Positions 14,153-23,193 are shown, numbered from the stretch's first letter. The stretch is DNA of 64,000 nucleotides from JAWKXU01 sp020446465 (GCA_041396845.1 JAWKXU010000002.1:1-64000), one strand, 5' to 3'. Notes: generated by a model from the letters alone, not told the origin. Numbers and translations: made by a program.

Positions 14153-15010
14153 TTATTCCCAAACGGCTTCAGGTGGCAGGCTCATCAGGATTGCGTCGAT
14201 GTTGCCGCCGGTCTTGAGGCCAAACAATGTGCCACGGTCATAAACGAGGTTGAACTCTGCATAACGCCCTCGCCATTCAAGCTGCTGGCGCTTGTCCGCT
14301 TCGGTCCACTGGCTGCCCATGCGGCGCCTGACGATCGGCGGAAATGCCGCTAGAAAGGCCTCCCCCACATCGCGGGTAAAAGCAAAATTGCGTTCCCACT
14401 CAGATTCGTCCGCGCATTCGAGGTGATCGTAGAAAATCCCCCCTACCCCGCGCGAAACGCCCCGGTGTGGGATGAAAAAATACTCATCCGCCCACTTGCT
14501 GAAACGTTCGTAATACGTCGGGTTATGCCGGGCGCAGGCGGCGCGAAACTCTGCGTGGAAAGCCTGCGTATCCTCTTCATAGGGAATAGGCGGGTTGAGA
14601 TCGGCACCACCGCCAAACCAGGCTGATCGTGTTGTCAGGAAACGCGTGTTCATGTGGACAGCGGGCACATGCGGATTGGCCATGTGCGCGACAAGGCTGA
14701 TTCCCGTGGCCGAAAAATGCGGATTATCCGCATCAGCCCCGTTGATCGTAGCTGCAAATTCGGGCGCAAACTGCCCATGAACTGTGGAGACATTGACCCC
14801 CACTTTTTCAAATACCTTGCCTTTCATGACAGAGCGCACACCCCCGCCCGGATTGGCGTTTCCTTCCTCTTCACGCTGCCACGCCGTCCGCTCAAACACG
14901 GCATCGCTGCCCGCCTCGCGCTCGATCGCCTCGAACTCGGCACAGATCCGGTCTCGCAAATCCTCGAACCAGCCGCGGGCCTGCTCTGTTTGTTCGGTCC
15001 AGTCTGCCAT
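14153..15010 (-). CDS. hemF: Coproporphyrinogen III oxidase, aerobic
   Basis: HemF converts coproporphyrinogen III to protoporphyrinogen IX using oxygen in the cytoplasm, a late step of haem synthesis. The 285-aa protein shows FGGGADLNPPIPYEED, HNPTYYERFSKWADEYFFIPHRGVSRGVGGIFYD, SQWTEADKRQQLEWRGRYAEFNLVYDRGT and FGLKTGGNIDAILMSLPP, the HemF hallmarks with conserved active-site histidines. The ATG at 15010 starts MADWTEQTEQ and gives the family length (about 290-300); the longer upstream frame has no homology. It lies between rsh and infC without obvious co-transcription. Confidence 0.95.
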   Translation of the reverse strand: MADWTEQTEQARGWFEDLRDRICAEFEAIEREAGSDAVFERTAWQREEEGNANPGGGVRSVMKGKVFEKVGVNVSTVHGQFAPEFAATINGADADNPHFSATGISLVAHMANPHVPAVHMNTRFLTTRSAWFGGGADLNPPIPYEEDTQAFHAEFRAACARHNPTYYERFSKWADEYFFIPHRGVSRGVGGIFYDHLECADESEWERNFAFTRDVGEAFLAAFPPIVRRRMGSQWTEADKRQQLEWRGRYAEFNLVYDRGTLFGLKTGGNIDAILMSLPPEAVWE

Positions 15011-15262
15011 GGTTTTGTCCTGTTTTCGCGCCAGCCTGTCTGACAGCCGGCAAGAGTATAGACTGTCGCTTGCCATTTGCGCGGGCGTTGGGCAAGAAGC
15101 GGCAATAGTTCCCTCTTCGTTCGCAAGACAGTAACGGTGTCCGATCGAACGGGGCAATGATGCACGGGCCTCTGGGGCAGAGCCCTGATTCTGCCCCCTT
15201 TCGCTCTGGCGCATTTCACTCTATTACGCGCGCACGACAACCAACCGACAGGAGACAATACT

Positions 15263-15805
15263 ATAGCTCGTCCACCACGGCGCTCACTTCAGCCCCCCGT
15301 CAAGAGCGGGCCGCGCTACGACAATTTCATTCAGGCCGACAAGGTCCGCGTCATTGACGAAAATGGCGAGAATCTTGGCGTAATGTACACGCAAGAAGCG
15401 ATTGACCAGGCGGCCGACGTCGGCCTCAATCTGGTTGAGGTTTCGCCCAACGCCGATCCGCCGGTCTGCAAGTTTCTGGATGTCGGAAAATATCGCTACG
15501 AAGCCCAGAAAAAGGCCAATGCCGCGCGCAAGACCCAAAAGACGCAGGAGATCAAGGAGATCAAGATGCGTCCCAACATCGACACGCATGATTATGACGT
15601 GAAGATGCGTAATGTGCAGCGCTTCATCGAAGATGGCGACAAGGTGAAAGTCACGCTTCGCTTCCGTGGCCGCGAGCTTTCACACCAGCAGCTTGGCATG
15701 GACCTTCTGCGCCGGGTGCAGGATGACGTGGCCGAAGTTGCCAAGGTCGAGGCTTTCCCCCGCATGGAAGGCCGCCAGATGCTGATGGTGCTCGCCCCGA
15801 AATAA
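15263..15805 (+). CDS. infC: Translation initiation factor IF-3, apparent ATA start
   Basis: IF-3 binds the 30S subunit, blocks premature 50S joining and rejects non-canonical start codons. The reading frame matches IF-3 through FIQADKVRVIDENGENLGV, VSPNADPPVCKFLDVGKY and MRPNIDTHDYDVKMRN to the end. No ATG lies upstream of residue 41, so the protein must start earlier. An in-frame ATA at 15263 sits 8 bases after a clean AGGAG (15250-15254) and gives 180 aa, the length of E. coli IF-3. E. coli infC uses AUU, which lets IF-3 repress its own translation; ATA here would work the same way. The first codon is inferred. Confidence 0.85.
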   Translation: MARPPRRSLQPPVKSGPRYDNFIQADKVRVIDENGENLGVMYTQEAIDQAADVGLNLVEVSPNADPPVCKFLDVGKYRYEAQKKANAARKTQKTQEIKEIKMRPNIDTHDYDVKMRNVQRFIEDGDKVKVTLRFRGRELSHQQLGMDLLRRVQDDVAEVAKVEAFPRMEGRQMLMVLAPK

Positions 15806-15915
15806 GGAGGCAGCACCATCGCCCTGTGCTGTCAGGTTTCATGTGTGGGGCATGTAACCCATTTGCGGGCCAGGGCAGGATGCGTCATCGCCAGTGATGA
15901 CGGCGGAGGGGTTGG

Positions 15916-17334
15916 ATGAACGCGAAAAGGCTCGGTTTTCTGGTCGGGCTTACCCTGTTTCTTGCAACGCTGATTCTTCCCGCACCGGGCACAATGCCCG
16001 ACGCGGCCTGGCCTGTGGCCGGGCTGGTCGGGCTGATGGCGGCATGGTGGATGACAGAGGCGCTTCCCCTTACCGTGACAGCCCTTGTCCCGTTCCTCGT
16101 GCTGCCCATGGCCGGGGTGATGGACGCGAAGAAGACTGCCGCGGCTTACTACTCCCCCATCCTGTTCCTCATTCTGGGTGGCGCGTTTATTGCGCTGGCG
16201 ATTGAACGCACCGGGCTGCACCGCCGATTGGCTCTGGCCATTCTCAACCGCCTTGGCAGCAAAGGCGGCGCGATGCGGATGCTGCTGGCTTTCATGATCG
16301 CCGCGGCAATTCTCTCGATGATCATTTCCAATACCTCGACAACGCTGATCATGATGCCGATGGCGCTCGCCGTGCTGGCCGGTGGCGGGATCGCCTGTGA
16401 TGATCGCGAAGGTATTGCCGGTGCCTTGCCAATGGGCATTGCCTTTGCCGCATCCATCGGCGGGATGGGAACGATCGTCGGTTCGCCCACCAATGCGATT
16501 GCCGTCGCGCTGATCGACAATATCCTTGGCCTGCATATCTCTTTTGCCCGCTGGAGCCTTTATGGCCTGCCGCTGGTGCTCGCAGGGGTTCCGCTCGCAG
16601 CATGGGTGCTAGGCCGCGTCCAGAAAATCGCCACCCATCCTTTTGATGTCGGTTGCGCGCGCGAAGCCATCCGGCTGGCCGAAGGCGAAAGCCTGACAGT
16701 TGCAGAACGGCGTCTGATCCCGCTGGTCGCCCTTACTGTCCTCGCGTGGATGACCCAGCCGCTGCTGGAACCATTCCTGCCCGCTGGCGCGCTGACGGAC
16801 GGGACAATAGCCATCGCAGCAGGCATCCTGCTGTTCATCCTGCCCGATGGAACCGGGCGCCCCATGCTGACATGGGAAGAAGGCAACCGTGCGCCCTGGG
16901 GCGTTATCATGATGTTCGGCGGAGGACTGGCGCTGGCGGCGGGCATGGGCGCATCGGGCCTTGCCGACTGGCTTGGCCAGGCGTTGTTACCACTGGGATC
17001 GGTGCCGCTCATTATCGTCGCGCTCGCAATGGTCGCGCTGGTCATCGTCATTACAGAATTTGCCAGCAACGTCGCCACGGCAAGCGGGATCATCCCTGTC
17101 GTCGCCAGCCTCGCCGCAGCGCTGGGCGCAGACCCGATGCTGCTGGCCATGCCAGCGGCGCTGGCGGCAAGCTGGGGCTTCATGCTACCCGCCGGAACCG
17201 GCCCCAACGCAATTGCCTGGTCAACCGGACAGATTGAACTGTCGCGCATGGTGCGCGCTGGCCTTATTCTGGACGTGCTGGGTGTAGGGCTGATTGTCGC
17301 CGGTGTCTGGCTGGTCGCCCTGATGGGCGGCTAA
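15916..17334 (+). CDS. DASS-family (SLC13) anion/Na+ symporter
   Basis: The 472-aa integral membrane protein has about 11-12 hydrophobic segments. Family motifs include WWMTEALPLTVTAL (about residues 45-58), SNTSTTLIMMPMA (about 141-153), a GSPTN hairpin motif (about 191-195) and TEFASNVATASGIIPV (about 378-393), the second SNT-like clamshell element. These bind Na+ and a carboxylate in this family. Substrates are usually di- or tricarboxylates or sulphate; the sequence does not decide which. The end overlaps the convergent J-domain gene by four bases. Confidence 0.88.
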   Translation: MNAKRLGFLVGLTLFLATLILPAPGTMPDAAWPVAGLVGLMAAWWMTEALPLTVTALVPFLVLPMAGVMDAKKTAAAYYSPILFLILGGAFIALAIERTGLHRRLALAILNRLGSKGGAMRMLLAFMIAAAILSMIISNTSTTLIMMPMALAVLAGGGIACDDREGIAGALPMGIAFAASIGGMGTIVGSPTNAIAVALIDNILGLHISFARWSLYGLPLVLAGVPLAAWVLGRVQKIATHPFDVGCAREAIRLAEGESLTVAERRLIPLVALTVLAWMTQPLLEPFLPAGALTDGTIAIAAGILLFILPDGTGRPMLTWEEGNRAPWGVIMMFGGGLALAAGMGASGLADWLGQALLPLGSVPLIIVALAMVALVIVITEFASNVATASGIIPVVASLAAALGADPMLLAMPAALAASWGFMLPAGTGPNAIAWSTGQIELSRMVRAGLILDVLGVGLIVAGVWLVALMGG

Positions 17335-17864
17335 CCTTTCCACGTGCGCCTTTCCTCAGCCTGACGCAGCACTTCGTAAGCAACCTGAAAGGCCTGAAAC
17401 GCCTTTGCGGCCTCCTCATCCCCAGGGCGGACATCGGGGTGAACTTCCTTAGCCCGCGCGCGCCAGGCCTTCTTCACTGTGTCAAAATCCGCGTCGGCTT
17501 CCAGCCCCAGCACATCAAGAGCGCGCATCTCATCGGCACTGCGACTGCCATCGCCAGATCCGGCCCAACCATAATGCGACGCCTCGGCATAGCCGGAATT
17601 GTCCCGGCGTTCAGCCTTCGCGCGGGCTTCCGCCTCGGCCTTGTCCAGCCCTTCAAAATAGTCCCACTTTGCATTGTATTCGGCGGCGTGCTTCTGGCAG
17701 AAATACCAGCGGTCGGGACTATTGGGGGCCTTGGGCGCGGGACATGCGCCCGGTTCTTCGCAGCCATGACGATCACACAGGCGCACGGTCGTCGCCTCCC
17801 GCGCGCTGCCATACCCACGCCAGCGGGGAAACCCCCAGTCAATCGAGCGACGCGGACGGGACAT
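17331..17864 (-). CDS. J-domain protein with N-terminal Cys/His cluster
   Basis: The 177-aa product ends with a J domain (about residues 112-177) containing the HPD motif in AKEVHPDVRPGDEEAAK, which stimulates DnaK ATPase. The N-terminal part has Cys and His residues spaced like a zinc site (LCDRHGCEEPGACP and YFCQKHAAEYN), and a WDYFEGLD region links the two. This C-terminal placement differs from classical DnaJ, so it is a specialised DnaK co-chaperone. It is convergent with the DASS gene and not next to dnaK. Confidence 0.85.
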   Translation of the reverse strand: MSRPRRSIDWGFPRWRGYGSAREATTVRLCDRHGCEEPGACPAPKAPNSPDRWYFCQKHAAEYNAKWDYFEGLDKAEAEARAKAERRDNSGYAEASHYGWAGSGDGSRSADEMRALDVLGLEADADFDTVKKAWRARAKEVHPDVRPGDEEAAKAFQAFQVAYEVLRQAEERRTWKG

Positions 17865-17992
17865 CAGGCAAACAATGGGGTGGAAAACGAAAACATGTGC
17901 CTATCATAGTCGCACAAACCCGCGCTTTCCACCGTCCATAGCCTTCAGGTGCTAAAATTGCTCACCACCCGGCGTTTTTCGTCTCTTCGCGA

Positions 17993-18493
17993 TCAGTCGA
18001 TCGTGACGGTTACGGCACGACGATTTTGTGCCCATGCGGATTCGTCAGAACCCAGTGCAACCGGGCGTTCCTTGCCATAGCTGATGGTCGAAATACGGCT
18101 GGCATTGACGCCCAGGCTGACCAGATAGTTCTTGGCCGCATTGGCGCGGCGCTCACCCAGCGCGAGGTTGTAATCGCGTGTGCCGCGCTCATCACAATGG
18201 CCTTCAATCGTGATTGGCTTGTTCGGGTATTGCATCAGCCATTGCGCCTGCGATTGCAGGGCAGCAGCGTCTGCACTGTCGATGTCGAACCTGTCCGTAT
18301 CGAAATAGATCACGTCCTGCCCCATCATTCTGGCGACGAAATCAGCCTGGCTGCCCGGCACAGGGCCTTGCGGCGTCGTATCGACCGGGGCCGCGGTGGG
18401 CTGCGGCGGCAGGTCGGCGGGTGCCGTGCTTTTGCAAGCCCCCAGCGCAAGAGCACCGGCCAGGGCCACGATGGCTGCGTATTGTGTTTTCAT
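17993..18493 (-). CDS. pal: Peptidoglycan-associated lipoprotein Pal
   Basis: Pal anchors the outer membrane to peptidoglycan and is part of the Tol-Pal envelope-constriction system. The 166-aa protein has a lipoprotein signal (MKTQYAAIVALAGALALG then AC, with the lipobox Cys near residue 20). After a Pro-rich linker comes an OmpA-like domain with IYFDTDRFDID, GHCDERGTRDYNLALGERRANAAKNYL and the diaminopimelate-binding Asp/Arg. The ATG at 18493 is chosen because the signal peptide starts there. It is the last gene of ybgC-tolQRAB-pal, 80 bases after tolB. Confidence 0.95.
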   Translation of the reverse strand: MKTQYAAIVALAGALALGACKSTAPADLPPQPTAAPVDTTPQGPVPGSQADFVARMMGQDVIYFDTDRFDIDSADAAALQSQAQWLMQYPNKPITIEGHCDERGTRDYNLALGERRANAAKNYLVSLGVNASRISTISYGKERPVALGSDESAWAQNRRAVTVTID

Positions 18494-18573
18494 CTGCCAA
18501 TCCTCCTTCAAAATCAGGCGGGGGCAAGCCCCACACCTGAAAAACATAAAACCGAACTGTTACTATAACGCAC

Positions 18574-19956
18574 TCAGGGCAAAACCGGTCCCCAGGCCGG
18601 ATCGGAACCATCAACCGGGGTCTTGAGCCGCCGCAGGTTACGCCCTGTCAAATCGACCTGCCACAGCCCCGTTGCACCCGAATTGCGGGACGTGCGGAAA
18701 AACTGGATGACGCGGCCGTTGGGTGCCCATGTGGGCGCCTCATCCTGCCAGGAATCGGTAAGCGCGCGCACGTTCGATCCTGCAGGGCTCATGACTGCAA
18801 TGCGGAAATTGCCTGCAATATGGGTAAAGGCGATCTGGTCGCCACGCGGGCTCCATTCAGGCGTGGCGCAGCGCCCGCCAAAAAAGCTGATCCGCTTCTG
18901 GTTGGAACCATCGGCATTCATCACATAGCATTGCTGGCTGCCCGAACGATCGCTTTCGAACACGATCCGCGAGCCATCGGGCGAATAGCTTCCGCCCACG
19001 TCAATGCCCGGCCCGCTGGTCAGGCGCTGGCTCTGCCCGCCTTGTGCCGAGACACGATAGATGTCGGTGTTGCCGTTCACTGCCATCGAATAGAGGATAT
19101 ATTTGCCATCGGGTGACCAGCGCGGGGCAAAGGTCGGATTGCTGCTTTGCGTGACAAGGCGCTGCGATCCGCTGGCAATGTTGTAAACAAATATACGCGG
19201 GTTGCCGCGCAAGTAGCTGAGATAGACGATGGAGCCATAATCGGGCGAATAGCGCGGTGTCAGCGCCGTGCTCTGCCCCGTGGTGATAAAGCGATGATTG
19301 GCCCCATCCGAATCCATGATCGCAAGCCGCTTGACCCGGTTATTTTTCGGCCCTGTTTCAGCGATATAGGCGATCTTGCTGTCAAAGAATGGCGCTTCGC
19401 CGCTCAGCCGTGAATAGACAAGGTCAGCACACTTGTGCGCCGCGCGTCGCCAGTCAGCCGGCTGCACCACCCAGCCTTGCCGCACCAGCTCGCTCTGCAG
19501 GCTGACATCGTAAAGGTAACAGCCCACCGTCAGGCGACCGTCACCACCGGCCCGCACATAGCCCTGCACCAGCATATCTGCATTTCGCGTCTGCCATGTC
19601 GGCCATGCAGGCGCCGTGATCTCACCAAAAGCGGGCTGCGGCAGAGCATCCGGGCCAACCGGCAGGAACAGGCCGTTATTCTTGAGGTCCGCGGTTATCA
19701 CGCGCGCCAGTTCCCGCCCCAGCGCAGCCGTGCCCTGGGCATTGGCAGGCGTTGGCAGGTTTATATCGGTGGCAAAACCGGGAATGGCGATGCCGAGATC
19801 CTGCCATGCCTTTTCGTCAGAAACAGACCCGGTCAGCCCGCCTTCATCCTCCAGACCCGTAGCGGATTGCTCGATCGGGACGGACGGTGCATCCATTTCC
19901 TGCGCGGCGAGTGGCGAAGCGAGGGCAAAACAGCACAGAGCGATAATTTTCTTCAC
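18574..19956 (-). CDS. tolB: Tol-Pal translocation protein TolB
   Basis: TolB is a periplasmic beta-propeller that binds Pal and competes with peptidoglycan and colicins. The 460-aa protein has a signal peptide (KKIIALCCFALASPLAAQ), an N-terminal alpha/beta domain (about residues 30-170) and WD40-like PD40 repeats such as YSPDGSRIVFESDRSGSQQCYVMNADGSN and WSPDGKYILYSM. The start is GTG at 19956, overlapping the tolA stop as GTGA, so translation is coupled. Length is normal (about 430-450). Confidence 0.95.
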   Translation of the reverse strand: MKKIIALCCFALASPLAAQEMDAPSVPIEQSATGLEDEGGLTGSVSDEKAWQDLGIAIPGFATDINLPTPANAQGTAALGRELARVITADLKNNGLFLPVGPDALPQPAFGEITAPAWPTWQTRNADMLVQGYVRAGGDGRLTVGCYLYDVSLQSELVRQGWVVQPADWRRAAHKCADLVYSRLSGEAPFFDSKIAYIAETGPKNNRVKRLAIMDSDGANHRFITTGQSTALTPRYSPDYGSIVYLSYLRGNPRIFVYNIASGSQRLVTQSSNPTFAPRWSPDGKYILYSMAVNGNTDIYRVSAQGGQSQRLTSGPGIDVGGSYSPDGSRIVFESDRSGSQQCYVMNADGSNQKRISFFGGRCATPEWSPRGDQIAFTHIAGNFRIAVMSPAGSNVRALTDSWQDEAPTWAPNGRVIQFFRTSRNSGATGLWQVDLTGRNLRRLKTPVDGSDPAWGPVLP

Positions 19957-20762
19957 TGCGACAACTTCCTGTCGAAACGGAACGCGGAAATGCGTTTCCA
20001 GGCATTGTAGTATTCTGGCGGCAAATCAAAAGGGGCTGCCAGTTGAACAGCGCGAATGGCCAGTTCAGCATGACGCCCCGCCTGCGGCTGGTTGGCGGCC
20101 GTAACCCCCGCCTGCCGCACCACGCGCGGCGTTCCGGCAAGACTGCCATCAGGGTTGAGATCAAATGCCAGCACTGTCACCAGCAGTTCAGCATCGGCAC
20201 CTTGCGGGCTGGACCAATGCGGCTTTAGCTGACGGCCAATTGCATCTGACAAGGACGCTTTGGCTGACGCGCCAATCTGCGAAGCGGGCAATCGGCTGTC
20301 AGCATTCGCGCTCCCCGATGCTGCGCCATCCAGAAAGCTGTCACCGATACGGCTGGCTCCGCCTTTCTTCTGTGCAGGCCGCGTCGCCGGTTTGGCTGGT
20401 GAGGGCTTGGCGACCTGCTGCGTTCGCTCCTGCACCTTGGGCCGCGGTTGCGGGTCTGGCCGTGCCTGTGCAGGCCGGGGAGGCGCAGGGACAGGCTCTG
20501 CACGCGGCGCTTCGGCCAGTTCGGGAGGAGCCGGAACGTCGGCAATCACGGGGGCCTGTGCCGCGCGGGCCGCCGCCGATAATTCAGGCGCCGTAGATTG
20601 GAGTCCCACGTCGCTCGCAAGGCTGACCGTCATCCGCTCCGGCATGGGGACAACCGGGTTATGATCGGGTTGCAAGACCAGCGCAGCCACTAGCCCGAGG
20701 TGAAGCAGCAAGGCCACCAGCAGGGCAAGACGTTCTTCAGGGCGAAGGGCGGCAAGGTGCAT
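19953..20762 (-). CDS. tolA: TolA-like inner-membrane energy transducer
   Basis: TolA links the TolQR motor to Pal and TolB across the periplasm. The 269-aa protein has a short cytoplasmic N-terminus, one membrane helix (about residues 12-32, LALLVALLLHLGLVAALVL), a Pro/Ala/Lys/Arg-rich periplasmic linker, and a C-terminal domain with TonB-like features (LVTVLAFDLNPDGSLAGTPRVV). The linker is Pro-rich rather than the long Ala/Lys/Glu helix of E. coli TolA, which is common in Alphaproteobacteria. The ATG at 20762 lies 10 bases after tolR. Confidence 0.88.
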   Translation of the reverse strand: MHLAALRPEERLALLVALLLHLGLVAALVLQPDHNPVVPMPERMTVSLASDVGLQSTAPELSAAARAAQAPVIADVPAPPELAEAPRAEPVPAPPRPAQARPDPQPRPKVQERTQQVAKPSPAKPATRPAQKKGGASRIGDSFLDGAASGSANADSRLPASQIGASAKASLSDAIGRQLKPHWSSPQGADAELLVTVLAFDLNPDGSLAGTPRVVRQAGVTAANQPQAGRHAELAIRAVQLAAPFDLPPEYYNAWKRISAFRFDRKLSQ

Positions 20763-20772
20763 GGAGGCAAAC

Positions 20773-21225
20773 CTATGGTGCCGAAACTGAACTGTTTGTG
20801 ACCAGCGAAATCGCATTGAACCCGGCCCGGTTCAATTCGCCCATGACGGCCATCACCCTGCCGTATCGCAGCGATTTGTCAGCCCGCAGCGTCACCAACG
20901 GCGGCTTTCCGGCCATGTCGCGGGGAATACCTGCCAGCCTGTCAGCCAGTGTGCCGGGCCATACTTCGTCGCTATCAAGGAATATGCGCCCGTCAGCAAG
21001 GATGGATACCGTTACCTGATCGGCCTCTTCTGCCAGGGCCTTGGCCCTGCTGTCAGGCAGTTCGAGCGGCACAGCCGCTGTCAGCAACGGGGCCGTCACC
21101 ATGAAGATGATCAGCAACACCAGCATGACATCGACGAGCGGCGTCACGTTGATTTCCGCCATTGGCGCGCGCCGCGACCGGCGGCCACCGCCACGGCGGG
21201 ACGAACCGGCCATCCCCATGGCCAT
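20773..21225 (-). CDS. tolR: Biopolymer transport protein TolR
   Basis: The 150-aa product has a basic, glycine-rich N-terminus (residues 1-20, RRGGGRRSRRAP), then MAEINVTPLVDVMLVLLIIFMV, the ExbD/TolR membrane helix with the proton-carrying Asp (VTPLVDV). A periplasmic domain with VTVSILADGRIFLD and PLVTLRADKSLRYG follows. With TolQ it forms the proton-driven motor of the Tol-Pal system. Its ATG shares one base with the tolQ stop. Confidence 0.94.
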   Translation of the reverse strand: MAMGMAGSSRRGGGRRSRRAPMAEINVTPLVDVMLVLLIIFMVTAPLLTAAVPLELPDSRAKALAEEADQVTVSILADGRIFLDSDEVWPGTLADRLAGIPRDMAGKPPLVTLRADKSLRYGRVMAVMGELNRAGFNAISLVTNSSVSAP

Positions 21226-21935
21226 TACGGCCTGTCCATCTGGCGGCTGAAGAAGGCGTGAATACGGTCGGCAAAGCGTTGCAACCGCGCCTCCAGCATG
21301 TTCACCCGGTGCGAAAAGCGGTTGTAGGCGATCACCGCCGGAATAGCTGCGAACAGCCCGATGGCCGTTGCAAACAGCGCCTCTGAAATACCAGGCGCAA
21401 CAACGGCCAGTGAACTGTTCTGCTGCGCGCCGATCTGGAAAAAGCTGTTCATGATACCCCAGACCGTGCCGAACAGCCCGACAAAGGGCGCGACTGACCC
21501 AACAGTGGCCAGAAAGTTCAAACGCTCTGCAAGGTCGTCCGCTTCTTGCGCCACCCGGCTTTCCATCGCCCCGGCAATCCGCTGGCGGAGCGCATCGCGG
21601 TCCACCGCGCCCGATCCGCTGCTGGATTCACGCCATTCCTCAATCGCAGCCGCCGCTACCCGCGCAGCCGGGCCTTCATTACGAATGCGCAAGTCCTCGG
21701 TCGGGCGGTTTTCCGCCTTGATCCAGAAATCCTTTTCATAAGCAGTCACTTGCGACTTGACCCGCGCAATCCGCAAGGAAAACGAGATAATGATCGTCCA
21801 CACCCAGATGCTCGCCAGGATCAGGCCGGCCATGACAACCTGCACGACAATATCGGCATCAAGGAACAGCTTGACGGGGTTGAGCCGGCCGGGCGTCTCC
21901 GCGCCTGCCACGACAAGAAGATCGGAAATGCTCAT
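21225..21935 (-). CDS. tolQ: Tol-Pal motor protein TolQ
   Basis: The 236-aa MotA/TolQ/ExbB-family protein has three membrane helices at about residues 30-52, 138-160 and 172-195. The signature region is LNFLATVGSVAPFVGLFGTVWGIMNSF, and the GISEALFATAIGLFAAIPAVIAYNRF segment lines the proton path. It assembles as a pentamer around TolR in the inner membrane. It overlaps ybgC by ATGA and tolR by one base, so the five tol genes form one coupled operon. Confidence 0.95.
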   Translation of the reverse strand: MSISDLLVVAGAETPGRLNPVKLFLDADIVVQVVMAGLILASIWVWTIIISFSLRIARVKSQVTAYEKDFWIKAENRPTEDLRIRNEGPAARVAAAAIEEWRESSSGSGAVDRDALRQRIAGAMESRVAQEADDLAERLNFLATVGSVAPFVGLFGTVWGIMNSFFQIGAQQNSSLAVVAPGISEALFATAIGLFAAIPAVIAYNRFSHRVNMLEARLQRFADRIHAFFSRQMDRP

Positions 21936-22405
21936 GAATGCCTTTCACTCTGAAGAACAGAAGCAAGCGCTGTACGCCATGGGCGCGGTTGGGCACGGGC
22001 CTTGCCGCCGGGATCGATAAAGCCGATTCGTACATCAGCCTGAGCCAGAAGGTCCGCCCCGCGCAGCGCAACTTGACGAACCCGCCAGGTGGCAGCGCCA
22101 ACTGCAACGACAGTGCTTTCCACGATGACCGCATCGCCAAGGCGTGCCGGTTTGACGTATCGGATCGCAAGCTCGGTTACGGCAAAGGCCCCTTCCCCAC
22201 CTGTAATCGCGGATTGCTGATCGACGCCAAGGGAACGGATCATTTCTGTCCTCGCGCGCTCAAACCAGCGCAGGTAATTGGCGTGATAAACAATCCCGCC
22301 TGCGTCCGTGTCATCGAAATAGACCCGCACAGGAAAACGGTGCCGGGCGCCATCGAACTGGCCAGTCGGGGGCAGCAAAGTGTCGTCAGGGTCGGCCATC
22401 GGCAC
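21932..22405 (-). CDS. ybgC: Tol-Pal-associated acyl-CoA thioesterase YbgC
   Basis: This 157-aa hot-dog-fold protein hydrolyses short-chain acyl-CoA or acts with acyl carrier protein. The active-site segment RVYFDDTDAGGIVYHANYLRWFERARTEM (about residues 26-54) contains the catalytic Asp of YbgC/4-HBA thioesterases. Also present are TELAIRYVKPARLGDAVIVES and the QADVRIGFID strand. It is the first gene of the tol operon, as in most proteobacteria. The N-terminal 20 residues are not conserved. Confidence 0.93.
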   Translation of the reverse strand: MPMADPDDTLLPPTGQFDGARHRFPVRVYFDDTDAGGIVYHANYLRWFERARTEMIRSLGVDQQSAITGGEGAFAVTELAIRYVKPARLGDAVIVESTVVAVGAATWRVRQVALRGADLLAQADVRIGFIDPGGKARAQPRPWRTALASVLQSERHS

Positions 22406-22501
22406 AGGGTGTAGCGTTACCGGGAGTCACTGGGCAAGCTGTCATCTTCGGCGCGGCGCAAATATGCCCCGCCCTGTCGGCACTACTCCCGGAACGCCGG
22501 A

Positions 22502-22879
22502 TCAGAGCGGGATCATCCGTCCCAGAACCCTGCCCGCGCAGATGTGGACATGGAAATGCGGTATTTCCTGCAGGGAATCGAGGCCCGTATTGGCAATCAG
22601 GCGATAGCCCGGTTCCACCAACCCCTGTTCGCGCGCGATCTTGCCACAAGAGCGAATAAACCCGGCCACTTCGGCGTCGTCCGCCTTTGCAGTAAAATCG
22701 TCCCAGCTGACATAGGCCCCTTTCGGGATTACAAGGATATGCGTGGGCGCCTGCGGATTGATGTCGTGAAAGGCAAACGCCCATTCATCTTCGTAAACCT
22801 TTGTGCAGGGCAGTTCACCGCGCAGGATTTTGGCAAAGATGTTCTGGTCATCATAGGCTTGCGTGGCATCGACAGGCAT
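22502..22879 (-). CDS. hinT: HIT-family nucleotide hydrolase (HinT-like)
   Basis: The 125-aa product carries the histidine triad HFHVHICAG (H-x-H-x-H, about residues 109-117), the catalytic signature of purine-nucleoside phosphoramidases, with HIT-fold elements IFAKILRGELPCTKVYEDE and HDINPQAPTHILVIPKG. Its ATG overlaps the hisE stop in a TGATG arrangement, so it is read with the histidine genes, a linkage seen in many Alphaproteobacteria. The protein is cytoplasmic, probably a homodimer. Confidence 0.93.
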   Translation of the reverse strand: MPVDATQAYDDQNIFAKILRGELPCTKVYEDEWAFAFHDINPQAPTHILVIPKGAYVSWDDFTAKADDAEVAGFIRSCGKIAREQGLVEPGYRLIANTGLDSLQEIPHFHVHICAGRVLGRMIPL

Positions 22880-23193
22880 CAGTTCTTCCTTGCAGCTTTT
22901 TCGGCAATCCCTGAAACCCCGTCGCGCCGGTCAAGTTCAGCCATGACCGTATCAATCGACACCCCGCGCGCATTCAACAGCACCATCAGATGAAAGAGGA
23001 TGTCCGCCGCTTCGCCAACCAGTTCCGCGTCGTCACCGGAAAGCGCCGCCACGACTGTTTCCACCGCCTCTTCCCCCAGTTTGCGGGCAATGGCGGGCAA
23101 GCCACGGGCGTTGAGCTGTGCGACGTAGGATTCTCCGGGGTCGGCTTTACGACGCGACGCAATCGTCTGTTCGAGGCGTTTGAGGGTTTCCAT
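22879..23193 (-). CDS. hisE: Phosphoribosyl-ATP pyrophosphatase
   Basis: HisE removes pyrophosphate from phosphoribosyl-ATP, the second step of histidine synthesis. The 104-aa form has the MazG-like helical fold with ARKLGEEAVETVVAAL (the acidic ExxE motif) and ELVGEAADILFHLMVLL (second acidic motif). The ATG at 23193 gives METLKRLEQTI, matching family N-termini. Two longer options exist (ATG at 23205, TTG at 23229), so the exact start is uncertain. HisI is not fused here. Confidence 0.9.
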   Translation of the reverse strand: METLKRLEQTIASRRKADPGESYVAQLNARGLPAIARKLGEEAVETVVAALSGDDAELVGEAADILFHLMVLLNARGVSIDTVMAELDRRDGVSGIAEKAARKN

